Part shown: one piece after another, positions 32,223-44,718 of the stretch
How the letters are laid out: every line of letters starts with the position of its first letter
How positions within the stretch are numbered: position 1 is the stretch's first letter
Source: Exophiala sp. HKRS030
Taxonomy: Eukaryota; Ascomycota; Eurotiomycetes; Chaetothyriales; Herpotrichiellaceae
Length of the DNA stretch: 64,000 bases
Direction: 5' to 3'
Assembly: GCA_023897205.1 (NCBI GenBank)
Contig: JAHWDD010000005.1
Coordinates: forward strand, 2,480,001 to 2,544,000
Notes under the pieces: generated by a model
Told to the model about the DNA's origin: nothing
The model's input: the letters and a program-made list of their open reading frames with translations, nothing else
Database searches by the model: none
Translations under genes and position numbers: made by a program

Positions 32223-33881
32223 ATGGTACGGGGACAAGAGATCGTGGTTGTCGACATGGGAGAGAAAATACCTGCTATCAGTGGTTCGCCGTCACATTGC
32301 GAACATGCTGCATTCACAGAAAGTAGGGCTGTTGAGAACTTTGAAGAACTCAAATATGTCCGACAGGGTCTCAAACAACGACATATCCAGATGATAGCTC
32401 TTGCGGGTACAATCGGCACTGGGCTTTTCCTTGGCCTAGGACAAGCACTGGCAAAGGCAGGGCCTCTGGGAACGTTCCTGGGCTATTCGATTACTGGTTC
32501 GGTTGCCTGTGCTGTTGTCATGGCTGTCGGGGAAATGGGAGCATTGCTTCCTCTGAGTGGTGGCTACGTGCGGTACAGCGAATACTTCTTCGACCGCAGT
32601 GCCTCTTTCGCCCAGGGTTGGAACATGGTGTATTCATACCTCGTCGCCATTCCAGCCGAGCTGGTCGCTGCCGCCGTTCTCGTGGAGTTTTGGTCCTCCC
32701 TCAACCCCGCGGTTTGGATCACGGTGTTCGGCAGTATCATGCTTATTTCCACCCTTGTCTTTGTCCGAGTGTACGGAGAGCTGGAGTTCGCATTCGCTCT
32801 TCTCAAGATCGCATTGATCATCGGCATCAACATTCTAGCTCTCGTCATCACTTGTGGAGGTGGACCATCCGGCGAGTCCATTGGCTTCCGCTACTGGAGG
32901 GAACCTGGCCCTTTTGTGCAATTTCTGGGAATCCCGGGAGCAACCGGCCGATTTGCAGGCTTCTGGACCACCTTTACCAACGCACTCTATGCCTATGCCA
33001 GCATTGAATCCATCAGTCTCGCTGCTGCGGAGACGAGACACCCAAGAAGAGCGATTCCGATGGCCGCCAAGAGGATCTTCGCCAGAGTTCTTCTCTTCTA
33101 CGTCCTGACCATCTTCATGGTCGGGCTAGTGGTCCCCTCAAACGATCCGGATTTGCTGCACTCAAACGGGAACGCTTCACAGTCTCCATTTGTCATCGCC
33201 GCGCGACGTGCCGGAATCAAGGTCGTACCGTCGATCATCAACGCCGTCGTCCTGACTTCGGCATGGTCTGCTGGGAATTCTGGCTTGTTGGGAGGCTCCA
33301 GGGTCCTTTACGGGCTTGCTCTGCATGAGAATGCCCCTCAAATATTTCGACGTGTCAATCGTTTCGGTATTCCTTACGTCGCAGTGGGCCTTTTCGGCCT
33401 CTTCATGGGATTGGGATACATGACGCTTTCTCGGAGCGCAAGTGTCGTCTTCGGCTGGCTCCTCGACTTGGTGGCCATCGCCACTCTGGTCAATTGGATC
33501 ATTATTACTACGACATTTCTCCGCCTGTTTTATGCCATGAAGAAACAAAACATCGATCGTCACGACCGCCTACCCTGGGCATCGCCATTTCAGCCCTATC
33601 TCAGCTGGTATGCCTTGGCTATGCAATTGCTAATCTTACTGACCGGTGGCTATACTACATTTATCAAAGGACATTGGGATGCGGAGGTCTTCGTGGCGGC
33701 CTATCTAAATGTCCCCCTGGTATTGGTCTTGTACTTTGGACACAAGTTCGTGATGAAAACGAAAATAATACCTTTGGCAGAAGTCCAGATTGCTGATCTT
33801 CTAGCAATTTACGAGGCACATCCTGAACCACCGGCGGTACGCAAAAAAGGCCTGGCAAGGTTGAATTTCCTTTGGGGATGA
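32223..33881 (+). CDS. Amino-acid permease, YAT family
   Basis: Plasma-membrane proton-coupled amino-acid importer of the fungal YAT group (APC superfamily, TC 2.A.3.10). One exon, 552 aa, with about 12 membrane spans starting near residue 57. Family marks are visible: LKQRHIQMIALAGTIGTGLFLG at the first helix, GEMGALLPLSGGYVRY in the second region, and the later AWSAGNSGLLGGSRVLYGLA stretch. Substrate is not predictable; general, proline and GABA permeases share these features. The cytosolic N-terminus is short. It is divergent from regulator A and lies at the head of the amine cluster, so it may import the amine, an amino acid or a gamma-glutamyl compound. CGGGTAT elements precede it. Confidence 0.93.
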   Translation: MVRGQEIVVVDMGEKIPAISGSPSHCEHAAFTESRAVENFEELKYVRQGLKQRHIQMIALAGTIGTGLFLGLGQALAKAGPLGTFLGYSITGSVACAVVMAVGEMGALLPLSGGYVRYSEYFFDRSASFAQGWNMVYSYLVAIPAELVAAAVLVEFWSSLNPAVWITVFGSIMLISTLVFVRVYGELEFAFALLKIALIIGINILALVITCGGGPSGESIGFRYWREPGPFVQFLGIPGATGRFAGFWTTFTNALYAYASIESISLAAAETRHPRRAIPMAAKRIFARVLLFYVLTIFMVGLVVPSNDPDLLHSNGNASQSPFVIAARRAGIKVVPSIINAVVLTSAWSAGNSGLLGGSRVLYGLALHENAPQIFRRVNRFGIPYVAVGLFGLFMGLGYMTLSRSASVVFGWLLDLVAIATLVNWIIITTTFLRLFYAMKKQNIDRHDRLPWASPFQPYLSWYALAMQLLILLTGGYTTFIKGHWDAEVFVAAYLNVPLVLVLYFGHKFVMKTKIIPLAEVQIADLLAIYEAHPEPPAVRKKGLARLNFLWG

Positions 33882-34590
33882 GCTCACGAATCCGCAAAAA
33901 GGTCACGAGTTGGATGTCCTCGGTCATAGTCTAGTAGTCACACAAAAGATGAGGTGTCGAGTTGCAAAAAAAATCTGTTGGTGGCACTATACACTATATA
34001 GTATTGATAAACACAGACAATTGTCACTTCATAGTCTCATATAGTATATGGTATTTTCAGTTGGTGGTGGTATCAGGGTCTGCTCTCTAGGAACTTTATG
34101 ATCGCTGCCAGATGCGCCGCATTCGCCGTCTAATGTACTAGTACGAGTTCTCAACTTCAGGGTCCATGCCGAAGAGAGCGGTATGACTCATGCTACCGGC
34201 AAAACAACCGAACAGAGGCAGTCATTTCTTTTTCTGAAGATTGCATGCGTTCTTAAAACGGACAGCGTTGCTTTTGATTCGGAGTATTCGTTCCCGCGAG
34301 CGACTTTGCACCAAGGACAGAGCAGCGGGAAACCCTGCGTTGTCGTTGGTGTCATCGGGTATACAATCGGATATGCCAGCGGGTACCGAGATTATGTAGC
34401 GGATACCGCCTGATGGCCCCACTGGGGACCCTCACTTTCTCTTCTGTCCTCACAATGCGTCTTCTCTCCTTTGGATTGTCTCTTGCGCTTTTGTAGGTAT
34501 AAAAAGGGCTCGTCGGCCGATACCCAAGGAAGCAAACCCCGTCAGAATCGTTGACCCAACTGTCTAGCACCTCAGCCTCCAGAAACCCTG
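33882..34590 (+). promoter_or_regulatory. Promoter of the class I GATase gene
   Basis: Upstream region with a TATAAAAAG box at 34498-34506, about 90 bp before the start codon, and the CGGRTAY array described at 34356-34406. The first ~200 bp are the AT-rich 3' flank of the permease gene (ATATAGTAT words near 33995 and 34038). Confidence 0.65.
34356..34406 (+). promoter_or_regulatory. CGGRTAY direct-repeat array (GATase promoter)
   Basis: Four same-strand elements: CGGGTAT at 34356, CGGATAT at 34368, CGGGTAC at 34380 and CGGATAC at 34400. The first three are exactly 12 bp apart. CGG direct repeats are classic binding sites for Zn2Cys6 regulators. The same element with the same 12-bp period occurs at 37812-37877, so a shared regulator is likely. 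Confidence 0.7.
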
Positions 34591-35446
34591 ATGGGCTCGA
34601 TTCAGGAACTTCGAGTTGCGGTCCTAGTCAACCATCCACCACACACGACCTTCTGGCCCGAGGTCAAGCAAGCCTTCGTGGATGCGTTTGCAGTGGTAGC
34701 ACCGCATGCCCTAGTCGGTTTCTTTGACCCCATCATCCGTGGCGACTATCCCGACCCGAATGATTACGATTTGATCATTCTCAGCGGCGGCAAAGGGAAT
34801 TCCCTTGCTCCCGAGCCGTGGATTCTACGGCAGATGGACTTTGTCAGGGATACGGCCCAAAGATATCCAGAGAAGAAGATGCTGGGCATATGCTTCGGTC
34901 ACCAAATCATCGCCCAAGCTCTGGGCGGAAAGGCGAGAAACATCCCGGCCGGCCCCATCGTACGTTGCACCTCCCCTCCCTGCGTGACGTTGAATTGCTG
35001 ACATACTGCCGGATCACCAGGCCGGTCTTGTTAGGATCAACTTGACGAAAGAAGGTTGCAACTTCTTTCCCAGGTTGGCCAGTAAAGCCAGCTATGTGAG
35101 TATGGCCGTGCGAGATGCTCCACTTTGCAACCGTACTGACGGAAACAACCAGGCAGCATCTCAATTCCATGTGCGAGAGGTCGAAAGTGCTCCTCCCAAT
35201 TTCATTCAACTGGCCGAAAACAACGAAGTCCTGGTTTCCCGTTCCAATACAATCCTCTCCTTCCAGGCACATCCGGAAATCGACGGGGTCTTCTCGAGGA
35301 AGATTCTGGACGACGATGACACGACGTACATCGAGAACCTGACTCCAACGGAGATCGAGCATATGAAGAACCACTGCGCCGACGCACAGGATGGGCTGGA
35401 GTTGTTGAGGCGCGTGGTAGAATGGCTTGCTGAAGAGGCTCAGTAA
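34591..35446 (+). CDS. Class I glutamine-amidotransferase-like hydrolase
   Basis: Cytosolic Cys-His-Glu hydrolase of the class I GATase fold, which cleaves glutamine or gamma-glutamyl amide bonds. Exons 34591-34959, 35021-35095 and 35153-35446 give 245 aa. The nucleophile Cys101 sits in GICFGHQ; His188 and Glu190 are in FQAHPEID. It stands alone without a synthase domain, like the GMP-synthase-like stand-alone group that includes plant gamma-glutamyl peptidases and the bacterial gamma-glutamylanilide hydrolase. In this cluster, next to an amine oxidase and a PuuD-like enzyme, a gamma-glutamyl peptide or amide substrate is a reasonable guess. A clear TATA box and a CGGRTAY array lie upstream. 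Exact substrate unknown. Confidence 0.88.
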
Positions 35447-35935
35447 TTCAAGCGACGAAAGTTTCACGCCGGGGGCAGCACTCCAATCACCAGTGTGAGG
35501 TTAAATTTCAAGACAAGCTGCCAAAACTTCGATAGAACCAATATACTACATCTATTCATTTCCATGGGGGTTCGGAAGGATGGATTCTGGCTGACTTGAT
35601 CCCTTCTTGTTGATTGCTATGATCAATGCTGTTCCATTCTAGGAGCTTTAAAAAGCCCAGACTTTGAACGTCGACAGATTTTGGGTGCTGATGGCTCTGC
35701 TGCGGAAACAATTGACCCGTCAACGCTAAGGCTTCTCGACAGCTACTTTGCTGATTAATAGGAAATGATATGAGTTGATTGAGACACTCCTGGGGAACTT
35801 GTATGATTGAAGATTAGATTTTTGCACAGTTTGTCAAACACAAGTCTCAATGAGCTGTAAAGTCCCAGCTGTTCTCATCCCCAGCCGCAAGGTAGGCTGC
35901 AATGGCATTTCGGAGAGTTTGGTAAACAGGCACTC
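35447..35935. other. Convergent 3' region, GATase / amine oxidase
   Basis: About 490 bp between convergent stop codons. The part next to the oxidase (35847-35935) reads as an open extension of the oxidase in another frame; see findings. Otherwise no signal. Confidence 0.5.
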
Positions 35936-38087
<2,152 letters not shown>

Positions 38088-40373
38088 ATGACGAGCGCTC
38101 GCTCACGCAAACGAACTTCGCAAGCCTGTTTGCCTTGCAGCAAACGAAAAACGAAAGTATGGGAGTCACTCCAAGAACACCAAGTAGTTCTCCTTTTGGC
38201 GTGATGCCGCTGACCTTTGTGACTACAGTGTAATGGAGCAGTCCCAGTGTGCCGGCAATGTCAGATCAGCGGAAGAGAATGCGATTATGGGCTTTCTAAG
38301 AGAAATAAATTGTAGGCTCAGCTCGCAAGGCCTGATAGTTTGCCTACTGCAAGGCCACCACGTGCGTTGCTGACTCTGCGTAGACAGAAACGCGATGCTC
38401 AGCATTCCCTGTTGCAAGAGCGCAGCCCGGACGTCGATGCAGGCTTGGAGCACTCAGCTCAGTTGCCTCACGAGCAAACGTACGGTGGCGACGACGCAGG
38501 GACAACGGCCTTTCAAGCCAATATCAGCGATAGTCTAAATAGGTCACCGCTATCACTGAGGGCTTCAACGTTGCCGCCGACCCAAGGCTCCCATGCAGCA
38601 ACGGGTGACCATGTTGTTGTGGGCTGGGATGTTTCGAACCGTCTTTTGGATGCTTACTTCTCGTTTATTCATCCTGTCTGGCCTATCATCTACAAACCAT
38701 TGTACGACTGCAGCCATAACGAATCACTCTCTACCTTGCTGCCGCAACCGGTTCTTTACGCCATTTATGCCATTGCGGCTTGCTTGAAACTCGATACCAC
38801 AGGGTCCCAGATGCTTTCCGGGTGTGAAACACCCTCCCCATCACTTTTCTTTGAAGCAGCATTGCTTAGCATCCAACGCAATGCGAATAGTGGAACGGCA
38901 ACTCGACCGAATGACTTCCACCCACTCAATCTACTGAGACCTTCGGTCGAGAACTGCCAAGCTCTGGCGATATTAGCACTCCAGCAGCACGGGTCCGCAG
39001 AGTCATCGAACGCATTCATGCTGTGTAGCCTCGCATCGGGTATGGCCATTGAGCTAGACTTACACAAAGCTAAGGCTGCTGACGAAGACTCGACTTCTGC
39101 TCAGATCGCGTCACGGCTATGGTGGAATCTCTTTGTGCTGGATAAGATGATTGCTTGCGAGCTGGGGAAACCGGTCTTACTGAGGTCGGAAGATTCGAAT
39201 GCCAATTTTCCTTTGGTGACCGAGTCGGATGAGTATCAACTCCTCCACTTCCGACTGCCGAACACCAACTCCTTGACTACAACAAAGTCTTACGCGATTT
39301 CCGGTTTTCATTCAACTGTAAAACTCACCAAAATAATGGAAAAAGTGGCCCGCCAGATATACTCGCGCGAGGGTCGCGAGACTATTCGAAGCAACCTACA
39401 AGCAGCCGAGCAGCTCCGAACAGAGCTGTGGCAAGAGTTGAACGACTACTACGCCTTGCTCATCACGCCTAGAAGTGATCTGCAAGTGGACATATTAGGA
39501 AGGAAAGCCTGTCCTCCATCCTTGGTCACAAATGCTGTGGTAAGTCTTCAATTTCGTAAATCAGTCGTGGTGTCTGTTTAAATTTCTGACGGCGATCTGT
39601 AGTGGACGTGGACGACTATGATCATGGTCCACCGCCCCTTTTACTCCTACTGGCAGGAACAAGGGTGGCTCCCAGCCCAGTCTATTCCCACCGAATCCCT
39701 GCCTCTCGAAGTCAGCTTCTCGGCTGCAGAGAAAGTCTGTCAGATTCTCGAGATTCACGTCGAGAATTTGCAAAGATTCCCTTGCGATCTAATCTTTCCC
39801 ATTTTTACGACTGCCAGCACCTTGTCCCACTATAGGCAAGTAAATCGAGGCCGGATAGACGAGAGGACGATCACGCGCTGTTTGACAATGTGCATCAAGT
39901 GGTTGTCCATTCTAGGAAGCAACTGGAAGCATGCAGGAAAATCCAAAGAAAGATTAACGAAAGGTCTGTTTGCATGTCCCATAATACACCCAGAGGATAA
40001 TCTGAGGGGCCTCTTGTCTATGGCTAACTGTTATCACGAAGACTTTGGAATCGGCGAAAGACAAGGTTTAGAGCCCAACCCAGTCAGCAGTATCGCTCGA
40101 CCAATACAGGGAGCTGTCTTAGCTTCGGAACAGACTCAAGGGGCGGGGAACGCATCTCCTGATCCCCGAAGCAGCAATTTTTCGACTCTTGAAGTACTAC
40201 CGACATCCGAAAGCATATTGCGAAACGACGATCAGTCGTCCAATATTGATTGGGCCTTTCTCAACATGCTAGGTGACGCTGACGACGAACTCTACGCTAT
40301 GAACACTGATTTTCGCGGCCTCTTGGACAACAACGCTTTTGACCTAACATTTAATCAGGTGGCTCAGGATTAA
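38088..40373 (+). CDS. Zn2Cys6 transcription factor (cluster regulator candidate B)
   Basis: Nuclear regulator of 692 aa. Exons 38088-38156, 38229-38311, 38384-39539 and 39603-40373. The zinc cluster is split by intron 1: C14, C17 in ACLPCSKRKTK from exon 1, then C24, C31, C34, C41 from exon 2 (NGAVPVCRQCQISGREC). Intron 2 (GTAGGC donor, GCTGAC branch, CGTAG acceptor) removes an in-frame TAG and leads to a basic linker, LSKRNKLQKRD. The middle homology region is clear (LLDAYFSFIHPVWPIIYKP, then ALAILALQQHG and SRLWWNLFVLDKMI). A typical acidic C-terminus follows. Position between oxidase and permease, and its own promoter array of CGG sites, suggest that it regulates the cluster, perhaps with autoregulation. 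Confidence 0.88.
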
Positions 40374-40842
40374 GGTGAATGGATATGAACCTCGAGCTAT
40401 TTGCTCGTCGGGAGATCGCTCCCACGATATCCGTACAACGTCGGTCGGATACTGGGGTTCGTGTCGGATAATTGTGACGGGTATTCTCTCTCTACTACGT
40501 CCAGAAAGCAGCCAAGCCAAAGGCATCGCGCATCTCCACAAAACGAGAGCAAAATGTGGGGCGCAAGCAAACAGCCATTGTAATGCCTTTTGCCCCAGGT
40601 TGTTGAATTCACTAACGCCTTGTATATGACGAACTGTGCCGCGGTGGCTGACTCTAAGACGGATACTTGAGATATAGATTCGTGAGGCACTGGCCACATA
40701 TAACCTATATGTTTCTCACCTGAGTCCTGGTCGCGATGTTAAACAACCACATTTCTCGTCGGTATTTCTGGTTCTCCTTCAATTCCTTGTTCCCCACTCC
40801 TCAAGTGTTCAAGTCTTCCATACTGTTCTGTGGCACTTCAAG
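40374..40842 (+). promoter_or_regulatory. Promoter of the UGA4-type permease with CGGRTA elements
   Basis: Holds five elements related to the cluster motif: ATATCCG (reverse strand) at 40427, CGGATAC at 40446, CGGATAA at 40465, CGGGTAT at 40478 and CGGATAC at 40660. Successive plus-strand spacings are 19 and 13 bp. It also contains the 3' flank of regulator B. No gene. Confidence 0.6.
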
Positions 40843-42625
40843 ATGGTCGAGAAAGAGCCGATCTCGGCGCAAGCGTCAGCCGGGTGCGACATGGCCTCAC
40901 ACCCAAAGGAGACGGAGATTGAGCACGATGCCCTGCGCTTGGCTGAGATGGGCTACGTGCAGGACCTCCGTCGCAAGTTCTCCGTGTGGTCTCTCCTTGC
41001 TGTTGGATTCTCATTGACCAATTCGTGGTTTGGTATTTCCGCCGGCATGATCACGGGCATCAACTCTGGAGGACCGGTACTCCTGATTTATGGTCTAATA
41101 CTCCTGGCGGCGGTCTCGGTGGCTGTTGGTATGACACTTGCCGAGTTATCCAGTGCCTACCCAAATGCGGGAGGCCAGTACTATTGGACTAAAGAGATTG
41201 CATCGCCTCGATATGCTCCGATCGCCAGCTATTTGACTGGGTGGACCGCCTGGTGCGGCTCAATCTTCACTTCAGCGTCCATCTCCCTCGCCATGGGTTC
41301 TGCCATCGTGGGCTTATGGCAGCTTACGCATCCTCATTTGTAAGTGGCCAAATACTCCCTCTGACCAAGGTTTTGCAGTACTTACACCTCGAGGACAGTG
41401 TCATCCAGCCATGGCACGTTGTGGTGACATACCAAATCTGGAATCTTGCACTTTATTTCTTCAACCTTTGGGGCAAGGCGCTACCGAGAATCGCAACGGC
41501 CGGGTTCTACGCCTCGCTGGGTGGCTTTTTGATCATTATCATTACCGTGCCAGCTTGTGCCCACACTTTTCAGCCCGCCAGATTCGTCTTTGCCGAGTTC
41601 ATCAATAACACGGGATGGGAGTCGAATGCGATGGCGTTCCTCGTGGGACTGATCAACACTAGTTGGCCCTTCGCTGCCATCGACTGTGCCACCCATCTTG
41701 CCGAGGAAATAAGGCACCCCGAAAGCCGCATTCCACTGGCCATCATGGGCACCGTATGCATTGGCTTTGTCACCTCCTGGGTGTTCAGCGTGGCGATGAT
41801 GTTTAGTATAACGGATCTGGGCACAGTGACTGCCACTCCCACTTTAGTGCCGATCATCGAAATCTTTAGACAGGCTGTCAATCAAGCTGGCGCCGTTGGT
41901 CTGGAGGTCCTCATCGTTCTGACTGCTGTTGGATGCCAGATTGCATGTCACACCTGGCAAGCTCGCCTCTGTTGGAGCTTCGCTCGAGATGACGGACTAC
42001 CATTCTCGAGGTATCTGAAGAGGGTCAACCACGATTTGGATGCACCCATCAACGCCCATAGCGCCAGCTGTGCCATCGACGCGTTGGTCGGCTTCCTATA
42101 CCTTGGTAGCAGCGCAGCTCTTGGTTCGTAAGTGTGCCGGCCCTAATCATTTTTCGATTGCTCCACGTTGCCATTACTGAAAATGCACAGGGTTATCACA
42201 GCGACCATTACTTTGCTGTATATCAGCTACAGCATTCCAGTGGTCTGTCTGCTGCTCAGAGGACGGCAAAACATCACCCATGGTCCGTATTGGTTCGGGA
42301 CCGCCGGCCTGGTGGCAAACTGGGTCCTCCTACTTTGGACTCTGTTCTCGGTGGTGATCTTCTCATTCCCAGCTTATATGCCAGCCGAAGCCAGCAGTGA
42401 GTTGCTCCGAATATTCAGCAGAGGCGACCATGTTCTCTTCCGCTGACAATACTAGCCATGAATTACATTTCAGCTGTCTATGTCATCATCGCCATCATAA
42501 TTACCACAGACTGGTTCTTCCGGGCGAGGGGTTCGTATCAAGGGCAGCGAAGGGACAAGGTCGACATTGATACAGGGGCGCCTGTTGCTGTTGGGGCGAT
42601 GCGGAAGAATGGTATCGCGTCTTAG
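40843..42625 (+). CDS. GABA/amino-acid permease, UGA4-like (APC superfamily)
   Basis: Membrane transporter of the amino acid/choline/GABA group, 533 aa with about 12 spans. Exons 40843-41339, 41399-42127, 42191-42396 and 42456-42625. Family features: the cytosolic start HDALRLAEMGYVQDLRRKFS, then WSLLAVGFSLTNSWFGIS, ELSSAYPNAGGQYYWT, and the amphipathic THLAEEIRHPESRIPLAI loop, all typical of GABA and choline permeases such as Uga4 and Hnm1. Exon junction 1 yields HPHFVIQPWH, which matches the family better than reading on. In this cluster the likely cargo is GABA, a polyamine or another small amine; transporters of this family also serve choline, so substrate remains open. Confidence 0.9.
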
Positions 42626-43308
42626 TTTCCATGCTTGTCACTCACGCGAAGTGATCATCTGCGAGGTGTTGGGACGATGGAAAAATGATAGTCAACAGAC
42701 GACCGGGGAGTGCTATTGAGAGGTTCTGATCCGCACAAAAAAGGTTGGGCGTCGTCAATAGCTGGGAGCGAGAAAGCTGGTCGAGCGCCGGGCGAGTCAG
42801 GATGGCGCAAAGGCCGGGCGAGATACCGTACCAATGTGGATTCCGCCACCGGTCATTGGCGAACCTATGCTTCTTAAATGTAACACCCATGACTTCCAGG
42901 ATTGCGGACCTCCTTCCAGTCTATTAGCCAGACAGGTGTCAATTTACCCTCTTTAGCTTTGCCTCATAATAGCTAATAATAAAAAGAAAAACCCTACGTA
43001 TAGTACTTTCAGAAAATATTACGTCTTATTATGGAAATCCAAAAAAATGAGTGAGCGTAACAAAATTATATATACTCCGTAGTGTTACTACGGATTAAAT
43101 ACTCCTTATCGAAGCCGAGGTCTGTCATTTTTATTCCGGAGCTAACTAGAAACGCTCTAGTCAATCTGGTTGTTCTCCTGGACACCACCACCACCAGTTA
43201 ATATCCACCTTGTTCGATGATTATGTCATATGTTTACTCCGTGCATCGTCAAGTCTGAGCGCACGAGAGACCCCTGCGTCCATTTCTCTGCCCTGTCGCT
43301 TTCCACGG
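42626..43308. other. Convergent 3' region with AT-rich island
   Basis: About 680 bp between convergent stop codons. The segment 42950-43115 is strongly AT-rich, and at its end contains TACTCCGTA at 43073 inside a perfect 7-bp hairpin (CCGTAGT-GTT-ACTACGG). It may be a decayed mobile element or a transcription end region. Confidence 0.5.
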
Positions 43309-44013
43309 TCAGAAAGCCTGCTTACTGCTCATGACGCGACCGATCAGATCAGTGAATATCGCATCTGCGTGTGGATGGGTCCCAACAAGTTCTTCCGGAT
43401 GCCATTGGACGGCCACGATCTGGCCATCTCCAGTTTCGACTCCTTCCACCACTCCATCGTCTGCCCTGGCCGTGATGTGGAGTCCGTCGCCCAAAATGGC
43501 CACACCTTGGCGATGGATGCTGTTGACACGAATCGGGTGCGCACCCAGAACGGCTTTCAGCCTTCCCTCGGTCGGGGTGACCGTGTGGGCGAGATGATTA
43601 CGAGCCTCGTCTGGTCGATGGGCCCCGGCGATGCACATCTTCGCCCCGGCCAGGTTTTGATGGAGCGTCCCGCCGAAGAACACGTTGATGACTTGCAACC
43701 CCCGGCATATGCCCAACACAGGCAGGTTGCGCCTCCGTGCTATCTCGAGGACGGAAAATTCCAGCCGGTCCCGAGCCTCGTCCACGCTGCGTTTGATACT
43801 GGGGTCGAATTCTTGCCCGTAGCGCCCGGGATGGACCGATGCCCCTCCGGCCAGAACGACACTGTCGACTTCGGAGCCCAGGGTGATGTCTTTCTGGCCA
43901 GGAAATACCACGAGAGGAACCCCGCCCGCCATGGCTACGGCAAGTGCGTATGGACGTGGGTCGGTCATATATCCCACTGTTATGGCGACTGTTGGCTTCC
44001 ATCCCTTATCCAT
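43309..44013 (-). CDS. PuuD-like gamma-glutamyl-GABA hydrolase (peptidase C26)
   Basis: Class I amidotransferase-fold hydrolase of the family that splits gamma-glutamyl-gamma-aminobutyrate and related gamma-glutamyl amides. One exon, 234 aa, close to the bacterial size of ~250. Nucleophile Cys103 in GICRGLQVINVFFGGTL, the substrate-side motif VNSIHRQG, and the His205/Glu207 pair in QWHPEE are all present, as in PuuD and fungal relatives. A frame stop directly upstream fixes the start at 44013. It is divergent from the OPT transporter, with a TCCG half-site array between them. In bacteria PuuD ends the gamma-glutamylated putrescine pathway; here the partner oxidase and permeases are adjacent, but a gamma-glutamyl ligase is not seen in the window. 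Confidence 0.9.
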   Translation of the reverse strand: MDKGWKPTVAITVGYMTDPRPYALAVAMAGGVPLVVFPGQKDITLGSEVDSVVLAGGASVHPGRYGQEFDPSIKRSVDEARDRLEFSVLEIARRRNLPVLGICRGLQVINVFFGGTLHQNLAGAKMCIAGAHRPDEARNHLAHTVTPTEGRLKAVLGAHPIRVNSIHRQGVAILGDGLHITARADDGVVEGVETGDGQIVAVQWHPEELVGTHPHADAIFTDLIGRVMSSKQAF

Positions 44014-44718
44014 CTTGACGTCGGGGCGTTGGACAAATCACTCGCTGCTGTCATTCGTCGATAGAACCAGTGGAGCTCGAAAAGGCAGGAGCTGGTGAGA
44101 AGGATTCAGATGGCGCTCGCCGTCTATTTAATGTCGGGGCTTCGTAGTAGAAATCTCTTGATATGTCCGCTACAAGAGACACGGAATGCCAGAAACCGCC
44201 TTTTGATACGGACAGGTCCGTCAGCGAGGACTTCACCAGACCATCTTCTCCTTATCTCGTTCCATTTCTCAATCCGACCTCGTAATCCGAAACTCATTTC
44301 TCAGTCCGATATTTTAATCCGAAGATCATCTTTCTCATTCCGAGCTCTTAGTCCGAAGATATTTCTACTCCGTCCAAGCTTGGCATTCCGAACCCCAAAA
44401 CATCGTCACATTCAGTCAATCAGCTTGTATCAGAGTTCCCCAGCTACTGTATTGTATCATCGATCACGCGAAGAACAACGTAATAGTTGAAAGATAAGGA
44501 TTGTTGCGTAGGGGGTGAGCTGCCCGCGGGATGAAGGAGTGGTCGATCTGCTCGTCCGGCCATCTCCATCCGCCTCATCTTGGACGTGCCGTCCTCCCTT
44601 TATAAATGCGATGTTCCCCGGTGACCGTCGAGCAACGGTGGAAAGAGTGATGGTCTGATCTTGCACAGGTCACTCACAGCTGAGAGAGCATTATTCTTCT
44701 GTACTCCACCGTCTCAAA
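44014..44718. promoter_or_regulatory. Divergent promoter, PuuD-like hydrolase / OPT transporter
   Basis: 705 bp. Contains the tandem TCCG half-site array at 44265-44395 and a TATAAA box at 44601-44606, 118 bp before the OPT start. No gene. Confidence 0.65.
44265..44395 (+). repeat. Four ~33-bp tandem units, each with two TCCG half-sites
   Basis: Units start at about 44265, 44297, 44331 and 44362 with a TTTCT lead. TCCGA occurs at 44273, 44286, 44305, 44318, 44339, 44352 and 44387, and TCCGT at 44369. In the first three units the pair is exactly 13 bp apart, and pairs recur every 32-34 bp, about three helical turns. TCCG/CGGA is the half-site of Zn2Cys6 regulators, so this looks like an evolved binding platform. 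Confidence 0.75.

Noticed and set aside
38313..38315. In-frame TAG between the zinc cluster and the middle region of regulator B, as a nonsense mutation
   Set aside because: It lies inside a plausible 72-bp intron (38312-38383) with GCTGAC branch and CGTAG acceptor, whose removal keeps frame.
43210..44064. 284-codon plus-strand open frame opposite the PuuD-like gene
   Set aside because: Antisense shadow; the minus strand carries all catalytic motifs of peptidase C26.
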